Counted from the first letter of the stretch, positions 7,249 to 18,101 are shown. The stretch: 64,000 bases of DNA from Peribacillus alkalitolerans (GCF_010882125.1 NZ_JAAGVZ010000003.1:1-64000), one strand, 5' to 3'. Numbers and translations are program-made. The notes: a model not told the origin generated them from the sequence alone.

Positions 7249-8720
7249 GTTCCTTCCTCTTTACGATCCACATCTTTTGGCTGATAAGCAAGATTTCTTT
7301 TTTTGATCCATTTATCGGGAATTTTAATTAGCGTTTTAATTAGATCCCCTAAATTGGGATTTGCTAAAATCGAAATATAGGGTTGATTAAAACTTTTAAG
7401 AGATACAATATAGCCCGTTAAAAATAATACACATAAAAAGAAACCGTAGAACCCAATCATAATAGAAATTAAAAGTATGACAAACCTTAAAATAAGGATA
7501 TTTCCAGACAAACTTTGATTCACAAGCGTATAGCTAGAAATTATTGTAATGGCTATTATCACTAACATAGTTGGTGATGTAAGTCCTGCACGGATTGCCG
7601 CATCCCCCACAATCAAACCGCCTAACACTGCAACGGTTTGTCCCACTGCTTTAGGAAGCCTGATACCAGCCTCTTTAAACAGCTCAAATAATAAAAGCAT
7701 GATGATCATTTCAAGTCCTGTAGATAATGGAAGTCCTAAACGAGAGACTGAAACAGTCGCTAACATTGGAAAGGGCACTTGATCCAGATGGTGAGAAGTT
7801 AGGGCTCCAAAGAATCCTGGTAAAAACAGGGTAATAATTAATGCAGCTATTCTGAGTATTTTTTCGGTACTGACATAGAAAAAACTAAGCTGCCCATCTT
7901 CTGGTGAATTTAATAATGAATTTAAACTAGTCGGGCCAATGATACAGCTAGGGTTTCCATCTATCAATATGGCAAATCTTCCTTGGTTCAATGACTCGAC
8001 TACATAATCTGAACGTCCCATATAGTCTGTTAATGGAAATAGTGACCAGGTTTTATCGTAAATATGTTCTTCAATTTGATGGACGGAGGTTAAAACATCC
8101 ATTTTAATATTTATTAATTTTGAATTTACTAGCGAAAGTATTTCATCATTTAATACGTCATCCAAATACATGAGACAGACTTTCGTATGACTTCGCTCCC
8201 CAATTGTATAGACAATGCTTTTTAAAGATGTCGTTTTTAATCTTTTCCGAATTAATGCTAGATTGTCTCCAATATCTTCTACAAACCCATCGCGAGGACC
8301 ACGAATAGATACCTCTGTATTGGATTCCTCAGGACTTCTTTTTGGAGAATCAGAGGCACTAACATAATGAAAAACTAATTCATTAGAAGGAATGATGATA
8401 ATGATTGATCCTGAAAATAACCTCTCTTCAAATTCATTTTTAAAATTCTCGGTGTCATCACTTTGAAATGTAAAAGCATTATAGTCCAAAGTGGTATTCA
8501 CAATTGAATCATAAAGGAACAATTCTCCTCTAATGCGGGGGATTATCGTTTCATTTAAATATTTACTATCAATTAACGAAATGTGGTAGATAAATGTAAA
8601 TAAAACCTTATCACCATTTTTCATTTCAAAATTTTTATCAACTTTACTTACTTCAGATATGTTTTTTATCCATAGGTCAATTTGTTCATTCCAGTTATCG
8701 CTAGATTTCCTTACTAGCAT
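7245..8720 (-). CDS. spore germination protein, GerA family (A subunit)
   Basis: GerA/SpoVAF-type receptor subunit. A soluble N-terminal half is followed by a hydrophobic C-terminal half with 5-6 membrane segments; VSRLGLPLSTGLEMIIMLLLFELFKEAGIRLP is the family hallmark. I choose the ATG at 8720, giving 491 residues, because the in-frame GTG at 8729 is part of its Shine-Dalgarno. The start lies inside the end of the B-subunit gene and the stop overlaps the C-subunit gene, so all three are translationally coupled. Confidence 0.92.
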   Translation of the reverse strand: MLVRKSSDNWNEQIDLWIKNISEVSKVDKNFEMKNGDKVLFTFIYHISLIDSKYLNETIIPRIRGELFLYDSIVNTTLDYNAFTFQSDDTENFKNEFEERLFSGSIIIIIPSNELVFHYVSASDSPKRSPEESNTEVSIRGPRDGFVEDIGDNLALIRKRLKTTSLKSIVYTIGERSHTKVCLMYLDDVLNDEILSLVNSKLINIKMDVLTSVHQIEEHIYDKTWSLFPLTDYMGRSDYVVESLNQGRFAILIDGNPSCIIGPTSLNSLLNSPEDGQLSFFYVSTEKILRIAALIITLFLPGFFGALTSHHLDQVPFPMLATVSVSRLGLPLSTGLEMIIMLLLFELFKEAGIRLPKAVGQTVAVLGGLIVGDAAIRAGLTSPTMLVIIAITIISSYTLVNQSLSGNILILRFVILLISIMIGFYGFFLCVLFLTGYIVSLKSFNQPYISILANPNLGDLIKTLIKIPDKWIKKRNLAYQPKDVDRKEEGT

Positions 8721-9792
8721 GTTGCTCACCCCCTGGCTTTTTCCAAATTATCAGTACTAAAAATAGAGCCATAAACGTAAGTAAGAAAAACAAATTAAAT
8801 GGGTAATAAAATTTTCTGAGCATATGATAATATTTAATCGAATTAATAGGAATGAAGGTAGCTCCCATAATAATTAGGTACATTAAGAATATTGGCCACT
8901 TCTTTTTTGAACCGAATAAAATGTGATTTCCTAAAAAAACATTTAAACTAATACGAATATAAGCCCCTGATAACCATTGAAAAATGGATAAAAAATCTAG
9001 ACGATTAATATACTTCCCAAATGACAATAATCTCCACTGATCATAGGCAGGAACCCTCATTTCCCTCGCTGCATCTATATTAAATTCAGCAATGGCACCA
9101 GTAAGAGGTCCCAAAGTCATAATAAATAATAAAATCATAATTAAAATCAACCATTTTATCTTAATGGTTTTCTTACAAAAAGGGATAAAGAATAAGATGA
9201 GTAGTGTTTCAAATACCCCTATTGAGGAAAATAAAGTTCCTTTCAAAATGGAATATAACCCTTCTTGAAATACTGGAAATAACAGTGAATAGTTCTTATT
9301 AGGGTAATTTCCGATACCTACAAAGAATCCTAAAAAGACGACAAAAGGTAGAATAAATAGAGCCATCATGCTAATCGCTTGCATTCCTTTGATTGATCCA
9401 TAAAGACAAACGATGGATAGACACACCATAATTGTAAACAATGGTAAATCGAATGTATAATTTTCCTTCGCCCAAAATACAGTCGATCGAAAGGTTACAA
9501 ATGCATTTATTAATAAATAAATTGAAAATAAGATTGCTGTGAAGTAATAAATAAGTGGATGGATTTTAGTTTTTAAATAAGTTAATATATCAATTCCTTT
9601 TAGTTTTTTGATAAGGAAATATAATAGAAATATCCATATAATCGACGGAAGAAAACTGAATACGACACTGATCCACGAGTCCCTGTTTCCCATAAATAAT
9701 AAAACAGGAATCAGCAAAACATGGACCATAAAGCCAGTAGACATGATGACTAAAGCAAAAATATGGATATTATAAAGGCTTTTACTGCTCAT
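8701..9792 (-). CDS. GerB-family spore germination permease (B subunit)
   Basis: This 363-residue protein has about ten transmembrane helices and belongs to the APC-like GerB germination family, the likely germinant-binding subunit. It is first in the operon, so the gene order is B-A-C instead of the common A-B-C. A forespore-type promoter is visible upstream (9826-9854). Together with the operon at 48537-52235 it gives the organism at least two germinant receptors. Confidence 0.92.
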   Translation of the reverse strand: MSSKSLYNIHIFALVIMSTGFMVHVLLIPVLLFMGNRDSWISVVFSFLPSIIWIFLLYFLIKKLKGIDILTYLKTKIHPLIYYFTAILFSIYLLINAFVTFRSTVFWAKENYTFDLPLFTIMVCLSIVCLYGSIKGMQAISMMALFILPFVVFLGFFVGIGNYPNKNYSLLFPVFQEGLYSILKGTLFSSIGVFETLLILFFIPFCKKTIKIKWLILIMILLFIMTLGPLTGAIAEFNIDAAREMRVPAYDQWRLLSFGKYINRLDFLSIFQWLSGAYIRISLNVFLGNHILFGSKKKWPIFLMYLIIMGATFIPINSIKYYHMLRKFYYPFNLFFLLTFMALFLVLIIWKKPGGEQHASKEI

Positions 9793-9825
9793 AGACTTCC
9801 CCTGACTTATCGGTTATTTGAATCT

Positions 9826-9854
9826 TATTATGAGCATATTTTCCATATAAATAC
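9826..9854 (-). promoter_or_regulatory. candidate sigma-G promoter of germination operon 1
   Basis: Minus-strand GTATT, 17 bases, then CATAATA. The -10 matches the sigma-G consensus CATWMTA exactly and the -35 differs at one position from GHATR. It lies about 35 bases upstream of the GerB start. Forespore expression is what is known for such operons. Confidence 0.5.
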
Positions 9855-9931
9855 GGTTTTTTGAGCTAAAGGTCATCAACCAGGAATAGATAGCATTTAT
9901 TAATGGATTTTTTTCGGAGATTAAAATGCAA

Positions 9932-9962
9932 AAAATGCCGACTCACAATCTAAGTCGGCATT
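9932..9962 (-). terminator. terminator of the CorC/HlyC gene
   Basis: Arms ATGCCGAC/GTCGGCAT, then TTTTTTG on the minus strand, right after the stop of the gene at 9974. Confidence 0.8.
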
Positions 9963-9973
9963 CAAAAAAACTA

Positions 9974-11263
9974 TTATATTTTCTTCACTTCAATAAACTG
10001 AATTTGATGGCCGTCCATTTCGGTTACTTTAAAGACAAAACCTTCTTCCTCTAATGAATCCCCAAGTTCAAGGTCGTACTTTTGTGATAGAACCCAACCA
10101 CCGATCGTGTCTACCTCTTCTTCAGATAACGTTGTACCAAGGAAATCATTCACTTCCTCGATGAGGACCATACTACTTAAGATAAAATGGTTGTCTGTAA
10201 CTTTACGAATATCAGCTATTTCATCAGCATCATATTCATCACGGATTTCGCCTACAATTTCTTCCAAAATATCCTCAACCGTTACTAGACCTGATGTTCC
10301 ACCATATTCATCGAATAAAACCGCCATATGGGAGCGTTCTTTTTGCATTTTTAATAATAAGTCATGGATGGGAATGGTCTCTATCACTCGAATGACAGGC
10401 TTGATTATATTCGTTACTGGTTTTTCTAATGAATTTTTATTGATGGCAGCACTTAAAATGTCTTTAATGTTAATGACACCTATGATATTGTCTTTATCAC
10501 CATTCACAACTGGATAACGACTATATTTTTCTCTATTAATCACTTCAATGATTTCTTCCAATGTGTCTTCCATCGATAAAGAAACAATCGAAGTACGAGG
10601 AACCATGATTTCTTTAGCGATTCGGTTATCAAATTCAAAGATATTATTCACGTATGTCAGCTCGGACTGATTGATTTCCCCACTTTTATAACTCTCAGAC
10701 AAAATAATTCTTAACTCTTCCTCTGAGTGAGATATTTCATGTTCTGAGGCTGGTTTTAGTCCAAACAAACCTACTAGAGCCCGGGCAGAACCATTTAAAA
10801 CCCAAATAAAAGGAAACATGATTTTATAGAACAAAATGATTGGTTTTGCAAATCGTAAAGTGACTGTCTCCGCCTTTTGAATCGCTACCGTTTTAGGAGC
10901 CAATTCCCCAATTACAACGTGTAAAAACGTGATCAATGCAAAAGCAATACCAAATGAAAGGATATGGTTTACAGTACTACTTAATTCAAATCTTTCAAAA
11001 ACAGGATGTAGTAATTTTTCTACAGTAGGCTCACCTAACCAACCTAATCCTAAAGCTGTGATGGTAATCCCTAGCTGACATGCCGATAAATATTCATCTA
11101 AGTGTGTGACAACATGCTTAGCAGCAATTGCCCCTGGTTTACCTTCTTCTATCAACTGATCAATTCTTGTGGATCTAACTTTAACAACAGCAAACTCTGT
11201 TGCTACGAAAAAAGCAGTCAAAGCAATTAGTACTACTATTAATAATATGTTAACTATGTCCAA
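9974..11263 (-). CDS. CNNM/CorC (hemolysin C-like) transporter
   Basis: This 429-residue protein has three domains in order: a DUF21/CNNM membrane domain (residues 1-190, with [20 protein letters not shown] and [14 protein letters not shown]), a CBS pair (about 205-330, with [19 protein letters not shown] and [28 protein letters not shown]) and a CorC/HlyC C-terminal domain (about 345-425). The family is linked to Mg2+ or other cation export. The start appears to be TTG with a weak aaggtg; a strong AGGAGGTG lies 30 bases further upstream beyond a small palindrome. A MerR regulator lies upstream on the same strand, suggesting a regulated pair. Confidence 0.88.
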   Translation of the reverse strand: MDIVNILLIVVLIALTAFFVATEFAVVKVRSTRIDQLIEEGKPGAIAAKHVVTHLDEYLSACQLGITITALGLGWLGEPTVEKLLHPVFERFELSSTVNHILSFGIAFALITFLHVVIGELAPKTVAIQKAETVTLRFAKPIILFYKIMFPFIWVLNGSARALVGLFGLKPASEHEISHSEEELRIILSESYKSGEINQSELTYVNNIFEFDNRIAKEIMVPRTSIVSLSMEDTLEEIIEVINREKYSRYPVVNGDKDNIIGVINIKDILSAAINKNSLEKPVTNIIKPVIRVIETIPIHDLLLKMQKERSHMAVLFDEYGGTSGLVTVEDILEEIVGEIRDEYDADEIADIRKVTDNHFILSSMVLIEEVNDFLGTTLSEEEVDTIGGWVLSQKYDLELGDSLEEEGFVFKVTEMDGHQIQFIEVKKI

Positions 11264-11329
11264 ATTCGCACCTTACAATTGTAAGGCGTACACCTCCTGG
11301 TATTCTCATCATTTATAAAGCCTTTTCTA

Positions 11330-11730
11330 TTATATTAATAACAACAGCAACGATTGTATCAAAGATAAGCTTTCATTTGATAAATGCTTTTTCATTAAAT
11401 CATCTTTACTGATCTGATTTTTTTGAAGCATTTCCACAATTTCAGAAACATCTTTTTCTAAGCTTTGTAATTTCCCCTTTAATTCATCTAGATCAACGGG
11501 ATGTTTTTCAATTATAGTGAACATCTTTTTAATTTCATCTAAGGACATATTTTGCTTTTTATATGTCTCTATTAATCTGAGCCTTTCGACAGTATCACTA
11601 GTATAATAGCGATAATTCGAAGCAGAACGTTCCGCTTTTAGAAGACCAATAGAGGTGTAGTAATCAATCGTCCTCTTAGTGAAACCAGTAACTCTAGCTA
11701 ATTCTCCGATTCTTAATCCACCGACCCCAT
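11330..11730 (-). pseudogene. MerR-family regulator with a frameshift at the start
   Basis: From 11716 downwards the frame reads LRIGELARVTGFTKRTIDYYTSIGLLK, an unmistakable MerR winged helix, then a coiled coil and the C-terminal part ending at 11330. No ATG, GTG or TTG is available in this frame before an upstream TAG at 11741-11743. An ATG at 11728-11730 with a GGGGGG ribosome site 5 bases away is in another frame and stops after five codons. One missing base, or a -1 slip at GTG-GAT, would join them. It is either a one-base deletion that kills the gene or a frameshift-dependent start. A MerR-type palindrome follows upstream (11744-11763). Confidence 0.7.
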
Positions 11731-11743
11731 GGTATCCCCCCTA

Positions 11744-11763
11744 AAACTGTAACGTTATAGTTT
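11744..11763. promoter_or_regulatory. MerR-type operator
   Basis: The near-perfect 20-base palindrome AAACTgTAACGTTAtAGTTT (one mismatched pair) lies directly upstream of the MerR gene, where autoregulatory operators of this family sit. The 280 bases beyond it, up to 12000, hold nothing I can support. Confidence 0.55.
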
Positions 11764-12004
11764 GAACCTAATCATACATGAAAAATTCGTTCCTGACTAT
11801 TAATACGAGTATTGTTCATAAAAGTTTCAATAAGATTAAAAACACCGAATCTATCTCGACTGGGCAATGGTATTCACTATTTATCTTTGGCTTTGTTAAA
11901 ATAGCCAGGTGATTTCCGCTCCAATCAACATAATAACAAATCAACAATGTGCTTTAATACAGCTTTATCTATCTAATTCTCCAAAGATTCTTCTACTTAA
12001 TCAG

Positions 12005-12035
12005 CAAAAAACCGGATGACTTCATGTCATCCGGT
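12005..12035 (-). terminator. terminator of the kbl-tdh operon
   Basis: Arms ACCGGATGAC/GTCATCCGGT with a 5-base loop and a TTTTTT run on the minus strand, just after the tdh stop. Confidence 0.85.
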
Positions 12036-12043
12036 CTTCCCTT

Positions 12044-12988
12044 TTATTTCAAGTCTTTTAATTTATCTAACATATCTACAGTCATTTTTGCTAAGTCATA
12101 ATCTGCCTTAAAGCCCCACTCTTCTTTAGCTGCAGTTGGGTCAATCGAGTTTGGCCAGCTATCCGCAATACCTTGACGGATAGGATCGACATCATAAGAG
12201 ATTTCAAAGCCAGGAATATGCTTGCGAATTTCAGCAGCAATTTCATCGGGTTCAAAGCTCATTGCCGTTACGTTAAAGGAATTACGGTGTTTCAATTTAG
12301 ATGCATCTGCTTCCATTAAATCCACTATCGCATTCAATGCATCCGGCATATACATCATATCCATGTAAGTTCCTTTATCAATATATGAAGTATATTTTCC
12401 GTTCTTTATGGCTTCATAGTAAATTTCCACAGCATAGTCAGTCGTCCCGCCACCTGGAGGAGTTACATATGAAATCAAACCAGGGAAACGAAGTCCTCTT
12501 GCATCCACACCAAACTTATGGAAGTAGTAATCGGATAACAATTCGCCAGCTACCTTATTCACACCGTACATAGTAGTAGGTCGGCAAATTGTATCTTGTG
12601 GTGTGTTGTCCTTCGGAGTGGTTGGTCCGAACGCACCAATCGAACTTGGTGTGAAAAATTGACCATTGATTTCCCTTGCAGTCTCCAATGCATTCATTAA
12701 TCCGCCCATGTTCAAATTCCAGGCAAAAACAGGTTTTGCCTCTGCAGTAGCAGATAATAGAGCCGCCATATGAATGATGGTATCAGCATTGTATTTCTTC
12801 GCCAACTCAACCATCAAATTGCCGTCGGTCACATCCAAAATTTCAAATGGACCTGATTGAGCTGCTTCTGTATCAGTTTTTCGTATATCTGTCGCAATGA
12901 CATTGTCTGTACCGTAGATGTCTCGTAGCTTTAATGTTAATTCAGAACCAATTTGACCTAATGCTCCAGTAATTAATATACGCTTCAT
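12044..12988 (-). CDS. L-threonine 3-dehydrogenase, SDR/epimerase type
   Basis: This 314-residue NAD-dependent enzyme has an extended SDR fold: Rossmann motif [10 protein letters not shown] at residues 8-17, catalytic Tyr-x-x-x-Lys as YGVNK (141-145) and PSSIGAFG before it. SDR-type threonine dehydrogenases oxidise L-threonine to 2-amino-3-ketobutyrate. The gene directly upstream encodes the enzyme that cleaves this product, which supports the substrate. It is not the zinc-dependent Tdh of E. coli. Likely operon of two genes, 58 bases apart. Confidence 0.88.
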   Translation of the reverse strand: MKRILITGALGQIGSELTLKLRDIYGTDNVIATDIRKTDTEAAQSGPFEILDVTDGNLMVELAKKYNADTIIHMAALLSATAEAKPVFAWNLNMGGLMNALETAREINGQFFTPSSIGAFGPTTPKDNTPQDTICRPTTMYGVNKVAGELLSDYYFHKFGVDARGLRFPGLISYVTPPGGGTTDYAVEIYYEAIKNGKYTSYIDKGTYMDMMYMPDALNAIVDLMEADASKLKHRNSFNVTAMSFEPDEIAAEIRKHIPGFEISYDVDPIRQGIADSWPNSIDPTAAKEEWGFKADYDLAKMTVDMLDKLKDLK

Positions 12989-13046
12989 TCTAATCCCCCA
13001 AAAATTAATTCATGGAAGAACCAGCAAAAATGCTGGTTCTATCTCA

Positions 13047-14237
13047 TTAAATAATGTCCAATTCTTTTCCTACTTTTTTGTAGACCTCAAGAGCCTGATC
13101 TAGCATTTCTTTTGTATGAGCAGCCGATGGCATATTACGAACTCGGCCTGTCCCACGTGGTACTGTCGGGAACACGATAGATTTTGCATACACACCTTCT
13201 TCATTCAATCTCTTGCTGAATTGTTGTGTTTTTACTTCATCACCGATGATACACGGAGTAATAGGCGTTTCGCTGTCACCGATGTCAAAACCTAAATCTT
13301 TAAGACCTTTTTTCAAGTAATTTGCATTTTCCCAAAGACGTTCATTTAATTCTGTGCTTTCCATTAAGATTTCAATGGAACGAATGCTCGCAGCAACATC
13401 TGCTGGAGTCAATGAAGTGGAGAATAAGAACGGTCTACTACGTACCTTTAACCAGTCGATGAGTTCCTGTTTTCCTGCCACATAGCCACCGACAACCCCA
13501 ATTGCTTTGGAAAGTGTTCCAATTTGGAAATCAACCTTATCAGATAATCCAAAATGTTTTACCGTTCCAGCACCATCACCTAATACTCCAGAACCGTGTG
13601 CGTCATCAACATATGTAATAAGGTCAAATTCTTCTGCAATTTGTACGATTTCAGGAAGCTTGGCAACATCGCCATCCATCGAGAAAACGCCATCAGTGAT
13701 GACCATAATTTTGTTATATAGACCAGATTCTTTTGCTTCCTTCGCTTTTGCACGTAAATCATCCATATCTGAGTGATTCACTCGAATGATTTTAGCTTTG
13801 GAAAGACGACAGCCATCAATAATTGATGCATGGTTTAGCTCATCAGAGAGAATTGCATCGTTCTTATCCATAACAGCTGAAATAGCCGCCATATTACAGT
13901 TAAATCCTGATTGATACGCAATTGCAGCTTCTGTATGTTTGAATTCTGCAAGCTTTTCTTCAAGCTTCACATGAAGTTCTAACGTACCGTTGATTGTTCT
14001 AACCGCACCAGCACCCACTCCATACTTGTTTATGGCTTCGAAAGCAGCATCCTTCAATCTTTGGTCTGTAGCTAATCCTAAATAGTTATTGGAAGACAAG
14101 TTAATGAGCTCTTTACCATTGATTGTAATCATCGGTCCATTTGGACTTTGAAGCGGATCAATGACATTGTATAACCCTTTGTCTCGTAAATCTTCTAGGT
14201 TTACTTTTAAAAACGCGTCTAATACTTTGCTCGACAT
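13047..14237 (-). CDS. kbl: glycine C-acetyltransferase (2-amino-3-ketobutyrate CoA ligase)
   Basis: PLP-dependent alpha-oxoamine synthase of 396 residues. It shows NNYLGLA, the cofactor-binding [11 protein letters not shown] (about 210-220) and the Schiff-base lysine K244 in [12 protein letters not shown]. It splits 2-amino-3-ketobutyrate with CoA into glycine and acetyl-CoA, completing threonine catabolism with the downstream dehydrogenase. The closely related 8-amino-7-oxononanoate synthase (BioF) is the main alternative, but the tdh neighbour argues for Kbl. Confidence 0.92.
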   Translation of the reverse strand: MSSKVLDAFLKVNLEDLRDKGLYNVIDPLQSPNGPMITINGKELINLSSNNYLGLATDQRLKDAAFEAINKYGVGAGAVRTINGTLELHVKLEEKLAEFKHTEAAIAYQSGFNCNMAAISAVMDKNDAILSDELNHASIIDGCRLSKAKIIRVNHSDMDDLRAKAKEAKESGLYNKIMVITDGVFSMDGDVAKLPEIVQIAEEFDLITYVDDAHGSGVLGDGAGTVKHFGLSDKVDFQIGTLSKAIGVVGGYVAGKQELIDWLKVRSRPFLFSTSLTPADVAASIRSIEILMESTELNERLWENANYLKKGLKDLGFDIGDSETPITPCIIGDEVKTQQFSKRLNEEGVYAKSIVFPTVPRGTGRVRNMPSAAHTKEMLDQALEVYKKVGKELDII

Positions 14238-14514
14238 ATGTAAAGCCTCCTATCAAAATCGTTATATTGTATTTCTCAAAAAGACAATTATACTCCTGTA
14301 AAATACATGATATATTAAGCTTTATCCATAAATAATGTATCATACTTTTACAGTCTTGTGCACTCCTAGAGGACATAGTTTTATAATTATTTTTATAACT
14401 TACCTTTAGGTTTCCCATAGGGCGAAAGGATATTTGTAAAATAGAAAGAATGTGAATTTTGATTAAATCAATAATCGGTGATTCGGATATAACTGAAGAC
14501 TGATTACCTAAAAA

Positions 14515-14542
14515 ATGCCAAGAGCATAATATCTCTGGGCAT
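14515..14542 (-). terminator. terminator of the GNAT gene
   Basis: Arms ATGCCcAGAG/CTCTtGGCAT followed by TTTTTAG on the minus strand. The remaining 14238-14514 stretch is AT-rich and shows no gene I can support. Confidence 0.65.
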
Positions 14543-14597
14543 TTTAGTTGAAATACTCTATTTTATTTTGATTATGAAATCATTACTATCTGTTGAA

Positions 14598-15086
14598 TTA
14601 ACTCCTCTTTAGCCCACTTCTGAATTTTTGAACCGATCTTCTTTTTTCATCATAGAATTCCTCATAGGCGTTATCCGTATATTCCTTGATGACCTTGCGC
14701 CAGAAGGTTTGGGCACGATAGTTCTTCTCCATCTGCACGACCATCCACTTCCCTTGGAACAAATTAAATGTTTCAATGGCTGCCTCCCTTGAAACACCTT
14801 TACCCATAAAACGATTCATCACAAAAAATTCATTCATGATAAAATCAAAATCGTCTCCTTCTTCGCCCCTACTTACAATCACAAACCCGGCAAGTTTCCC
14901 TTCTTTCTTGATAAAATAAGGAAAAATATTTGGGTTTAAAAAATAGGAATCTAAGCTTTCGAATCCATAGCGACCATTTTCATCCACATGAATATCGACA
15001 AATTTAGTGAATTCATACACATAAAACTCTAATAAATTCCCCAGTATTTCTTTTTGATCAATTGTTGCTTTTTCTAATAATGCCAT
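14598..15086 (-). CDS. GNAT-family N-acetyltransferase
   Basis: This 162-residue protein has the GNAT core: FVIVSRGEEGDDFDFIMNEFFVMNRFMGKGVSREAA, with a degenerate acetyl-CoA loop (R-x-M-G-K-G), and the late strand WMVVQMEKNYRAQTFWRKVI. The substrate is unknown. It stands alone on the minus strand with its own terminator. Confidence 0.8.
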   Translation of the reverse strand: MALLEKATIDQKEILGNLLEFYVYEFTKFVDIHVDENGRYGFESLDSYFLNPNIFPYFIKKEGKLAGFVIVSRGEEGDDFDFIMNEFFVMNRFMGKGVSREAAIETFNLFQGKWMVVQMEKNYRAQTFWRKVIKEYTDNAYEEFYDEKRRSVQKFRSGLKRS

Positions 15087-15147
15087 TCATAATTCTCCTC
15101 TACCATCCAAATCCAAAATTCATTTTTCAAGAAGATCGATTACTATT

Positions 15148-15342
15148 TTAATGAATACTTACAAGTGCAAACATAAATAAAAACACAAAACTTAGTGTCA
15201 AAAAAGCTCCCCAAGATAAACGGTTATTAATAAATTCACCTTTATTTATTTTCTTTAGTAAAGTGATTAAGTTTAAGAACCAAATAAACGCGATTATTGG
15301 AAGTACAACTAACATAATAGTAACGTACATCGTAATGCCCAC
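15148..15342 (-). CDS. small two-helix membrane protein
   Basis: This 64-residue protein has two hydrophobic segments (residues about 6-27 and 44-62) separated by a basic stretch LLKKINKGEFINNRLSW. I do not recognise the family. A purine-rich GGGTGGGC lies close to the start. No operon partner is evident. Confidence 0.5.
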   Translation of the reverse strand: MGITMYVTIMLVVLPIIAFIWFLNLITLLKKINKGEFINNRLSWGAFLTLSFVFLFMFALVSIH

Positions 15343-15473
15343 CCCTCTCCCTTTATGCGCACATAACTTGCTTAATGATTTTCGTTAATCATTATCATTA
15401 TTGGTAAAAAAAGTATTTACAGAATAATTTTACACTTTAATTTTTAGATAGTATATATCTAAAAAAACAAAAA

Positions 15474-15498
15474 AACTAAGGATGTACCGCCCTTAGTT
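15474..15498 (-). terminator. terminator overlapping the helD stop
   Basis: Arms AACTAAGG/CCTTAGTT followed by TTTTTTTG on the minus strand. The hairpin includes the last codons of the gene. Confidence 0.75.
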
Positions 15499-17790
15499 CA
15501 TTGTATATAAAGGATTCATTTGATTTATTTGGTCTAGCAAAAAGTCAGATGATTCCTTCCCATAAAGCGTCAAGCGGTGCATCGGCCTTGTCATACCTAC
15601 ATATAGGAGTTTAATATCCATCTCTTGGTCTGAATACTTCTCATCGAGGCACACCATTAACACAGCATCAAACTCTAACCCTTTAGCTAAATGCGATGGA
15701 ACGATTGAAACATAGCCTTTCTTCATATCGATCATTTCATCAAGAAGCTGCGTGCGGATATCGCTGGATTCGAATAGTGCAGCTATCGTTTTACATTCCT
15801 TCTCGGTCCTTCCAATGATGGCGATGGAGTGGAAGTTTCCTTCATTAAGAGTTTTAATATCTTCTTCTAATATCTTCAAAGCATCTTGATGACTAATTTC
15901 TTTAAAAACAGGTTTTGGACCATGCCTGACCACTGGGTCCACTTGTGGCAAATCTTCGGGCATGAGTGCCAATACCCCATTCGCCAATTCCATGATTTCC
16001 ACCGTTGTCCGGTAGCTCTTCTGTAGAGAATGATAATTTGCGGTAGGAAAAATCTCGTTCACTAAAGGCTCCCAGCTGTTTAACCCACGGTAGGAATGAA
16101 TTCCCTGGGCAAGATCTCCGACGATTGTAAACAAGTCTGTCTGTAAACCTTCTTTTAAAGCAGCAAATTGAAAATAGCTGTAATCCTGTGCTTCATCGAT
16201 GAATACGCTTTTCATTTTTAATTCGCTGTCTATTCCGATGAGCTTCGCTTTCAAATAAAACAGGGGTGCCAAATCTTCAAGTTCATAATGGCCTTTTTTA
16301 AAAATTCTTTGGCAATAATCTGTCAAAATTGAAGCCTCTCTAGGAGTTAGGGAAGAATAAGACATAAGCAATTCCTCTGAAGTCATCAACTCTTTATATA
16401 ACTGGAATATCGTGTTTTTCTGGAACTGCTTCATATATCGGTTTATAGCCGTTTTGAGTTCTAATTGGATTGCGCTTAATCGCTGTTCTTTTTGGTCTAA
16501 CAAGCTTGTTACTTTTTCTCGTCTTTTTTCTGCATCCTTTATCCGATACAGCGCCCGGTCCAATGCATCATCGTATCTTTTCTCGATGGTTGAGATAATG
16601 GTTTTCCTCTTTGTCTTTAGATGACTGGAAAGGATTCCTTTAATTTTATCCAGCCTATTATAGATAGGAAGATACGTATATTCTCTTAGAAACAGTCTCT
16701 TTAACTTCGCTCCCCTTAATAATCGGAAATTCTCCACATTGAAATCTTCCAAAGGAGCCAAACTTTTTTCAATATCCCTTATGTATTTATCTATCAAGTT
16801 CTTAAAAGATAATGACCCTTTAAACGAAGATATCCACTTAATTTGATTTGAATTCTCGTTTCCCTCAACCAACGCCAAGAGTTTACTTGACGGTGAAACA
16901 ACCTTGATTTTTCCTCCTAAACTTTCCTGCATATAATCAAGGAAAGTTGTCTGCTTAATCTTATTTACCCCAAGCTCTGGAAGGACATCTGAAATATAAT
17001 CAATGAACAACCGGTTAGGTGCTAAAATCATTAATTTTTCCGGTTGGAATTGATCACCGGCGGTATACAAGAAATATGAAATACGATGGAGCGCTATGGT
17101 TGTTTTTCCGCTCCCTGCTGCCCCTTGTACAATGATGGGATGTCTGAGTGATGCACGGATTACATCATTTTGCTCCTTTTGGATGGTAGAAACAATTTCA
17201 GACAAACGGTTGTCGGCATTGCCAGCAAGGGACTCTTGAAGCAGTTCATCGTGAGTAGTGAGGTCGATATCACGGAAATCCTTTAATTTGCCATCTTCAA
17301 TTTGATATTGTCGTTTTAAGGATAAATACCCTTCACGTTCTTCGCCGTTCACATCATAGGTTACTTCCCCTATCCGGCCATCATAATAGACGTTCGCGAT
17401 TGGCGAGCGCCAGTCAACGATAATGGGCTGCTGATTCTCGCGATCAAATAGCGATGTTTTGCCGATATACAGGATTTCTTCTTTTCCATCTTTCACTTGA
17501 AAATTGATTCTTGAAAAATAAGGCTTGCTTAATACGCTTTCGAGGCTCTTCAATTGACTTTGAGCTAACTGAAGGAAATTGGCATTCGTTAATAGATTAA
17601 TATAATGCAAGCTACTGTCCAAATGGTCTAAATCTGTAAAGGACTGCTTAATGCTTTCTTCAAAACTTTCTTTTCTTCCCCTTGAGGTTTCAAGAATGGC
17701 ATTAATATAAAATTTTGTGAACTCCAAATACTCAATTTCTGACTGATAGTCTGGATGATTTAATAAAGAAGCTAGTTTTCCATTCGTCAT
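15493..17790 (-). CDS. helD: RNA polymerase recycling motor ATPase HelD
   Basis: This 765-residue UvrD/PcrA-like superfamily 1 ATPase does not unwind DNA but releases RNA polymerase from terminated or stalled complexes. The N-terminal coiled coil (about 1-110) leads into the HelD-specific block PIIVDWRSPIANVYYDG, followed by Walker A QGAAGSGKTT (about residues 224-233), the Walker B region FIDEAQDYS, the QKSYRTT motif and a C-terminal VGMTRPMHRLTLYG. The length is typical of the B. subtilis protein. The ATG has AAAGAGG in front. Confidence 0.92.
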   Translation of the reverse strand: MTNGKLASLLNHPDYQSEIEYLEFTKFYINAILETSRGRKESFEESIKQSFTDLDHLDSSLHYINLLTNANFLQLAQSQLKSLESVLSKPYFSRINFQVKDGKEEILYIGKTSLFDRENQQPIIVDWRSPIANVYYDGRIGEVTYDVNGEEREGYLSLKRQYQIEDGKLKDFRDIDLTTHDELLQESLAGNADNRLSEIVSTIQKEQNDVIRASLRHPIIVQGAAGSGKTTIALHRISYFLYTAGDQFQPEKLMILAPNRLFIDYISDVLPELGVNKIKQTTFLDYMQESLGGKIKVVSPSSKLLALVEGNENSNQIKWISSFKGSLSFKNLIDKYIRDIEKSLAPLEDFNVENFRLLRGAKLKRLFLREYTYLPIYNRLDKIKGILSSHLKTKRKTIISTIEKRYDDALDRALYRIKDAEKRREKVTSLLDQKEQRLSAIQLELKTAINRYMKQFQKNTIFQLYKELMTSEELLMSYSSLTPREASILTDYCQRIFKKGHYELEDLAPLFYLKAKLIGIDSELKMKSVFIDEAQDYSYFQFAALKEGLQTDLFTIVGDLAQGIHSYRGLNSWEPLVNEIFPTANYHSLQKSYRTTVEIMELANGVLALMPEDLPQVDPVVRHGPKPVFKEISHQDALKILEEDIKTLNEGNFHSIAIIGRTEKECKTIAALFESSDIRTQLLDEMIDMKKGYVSIVPSHLAKGLEFDAVLMVCLDEKYSDQEMDIKLLYVGMTRPMHRLTLYGKESSDFLLDQINQMNPLYTMN

Positions 17791-17883
17791 AAATCCTCTT
17801 TCACATCCCTCTAGGCTTGAGAATCATTTATACTTTTGAAAAGACTAATTATGTAAGGTGCAACTTCGGGGATAAGCAGACAA

Positions 17884-17905
17884 AAATAAGGATCAGTCCT
17901 TATTT
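17884..17905 (-). terminator. terminator of the SH3-tailed phosphatase gene
   Basis: Arms AAATAAGGA/TCCTTATTT, then TTG on the minus strand; a partly overlapping GGATCAG/CTGATCC pair is also present. The rest of 17791-18101 shows nothing supportable. Confidence 0.45.
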
Positions 17906-18101
17906 GTTCTGATCCAAACTTTTATATTCAAACTATATAGTTTAACAAATTTTTCTAATAGTAAATAGGATGATTATTATAACAACCGATAATATTTTAG
18001 TCAATGGGATTATGGGATTTTTTTCAATAAAATGAAGTTGTCAAATATGATTCTTTGAATGCCACCTTTTTGCATCGACGAGAGTGACTCTTCATTTCAA
18101 C

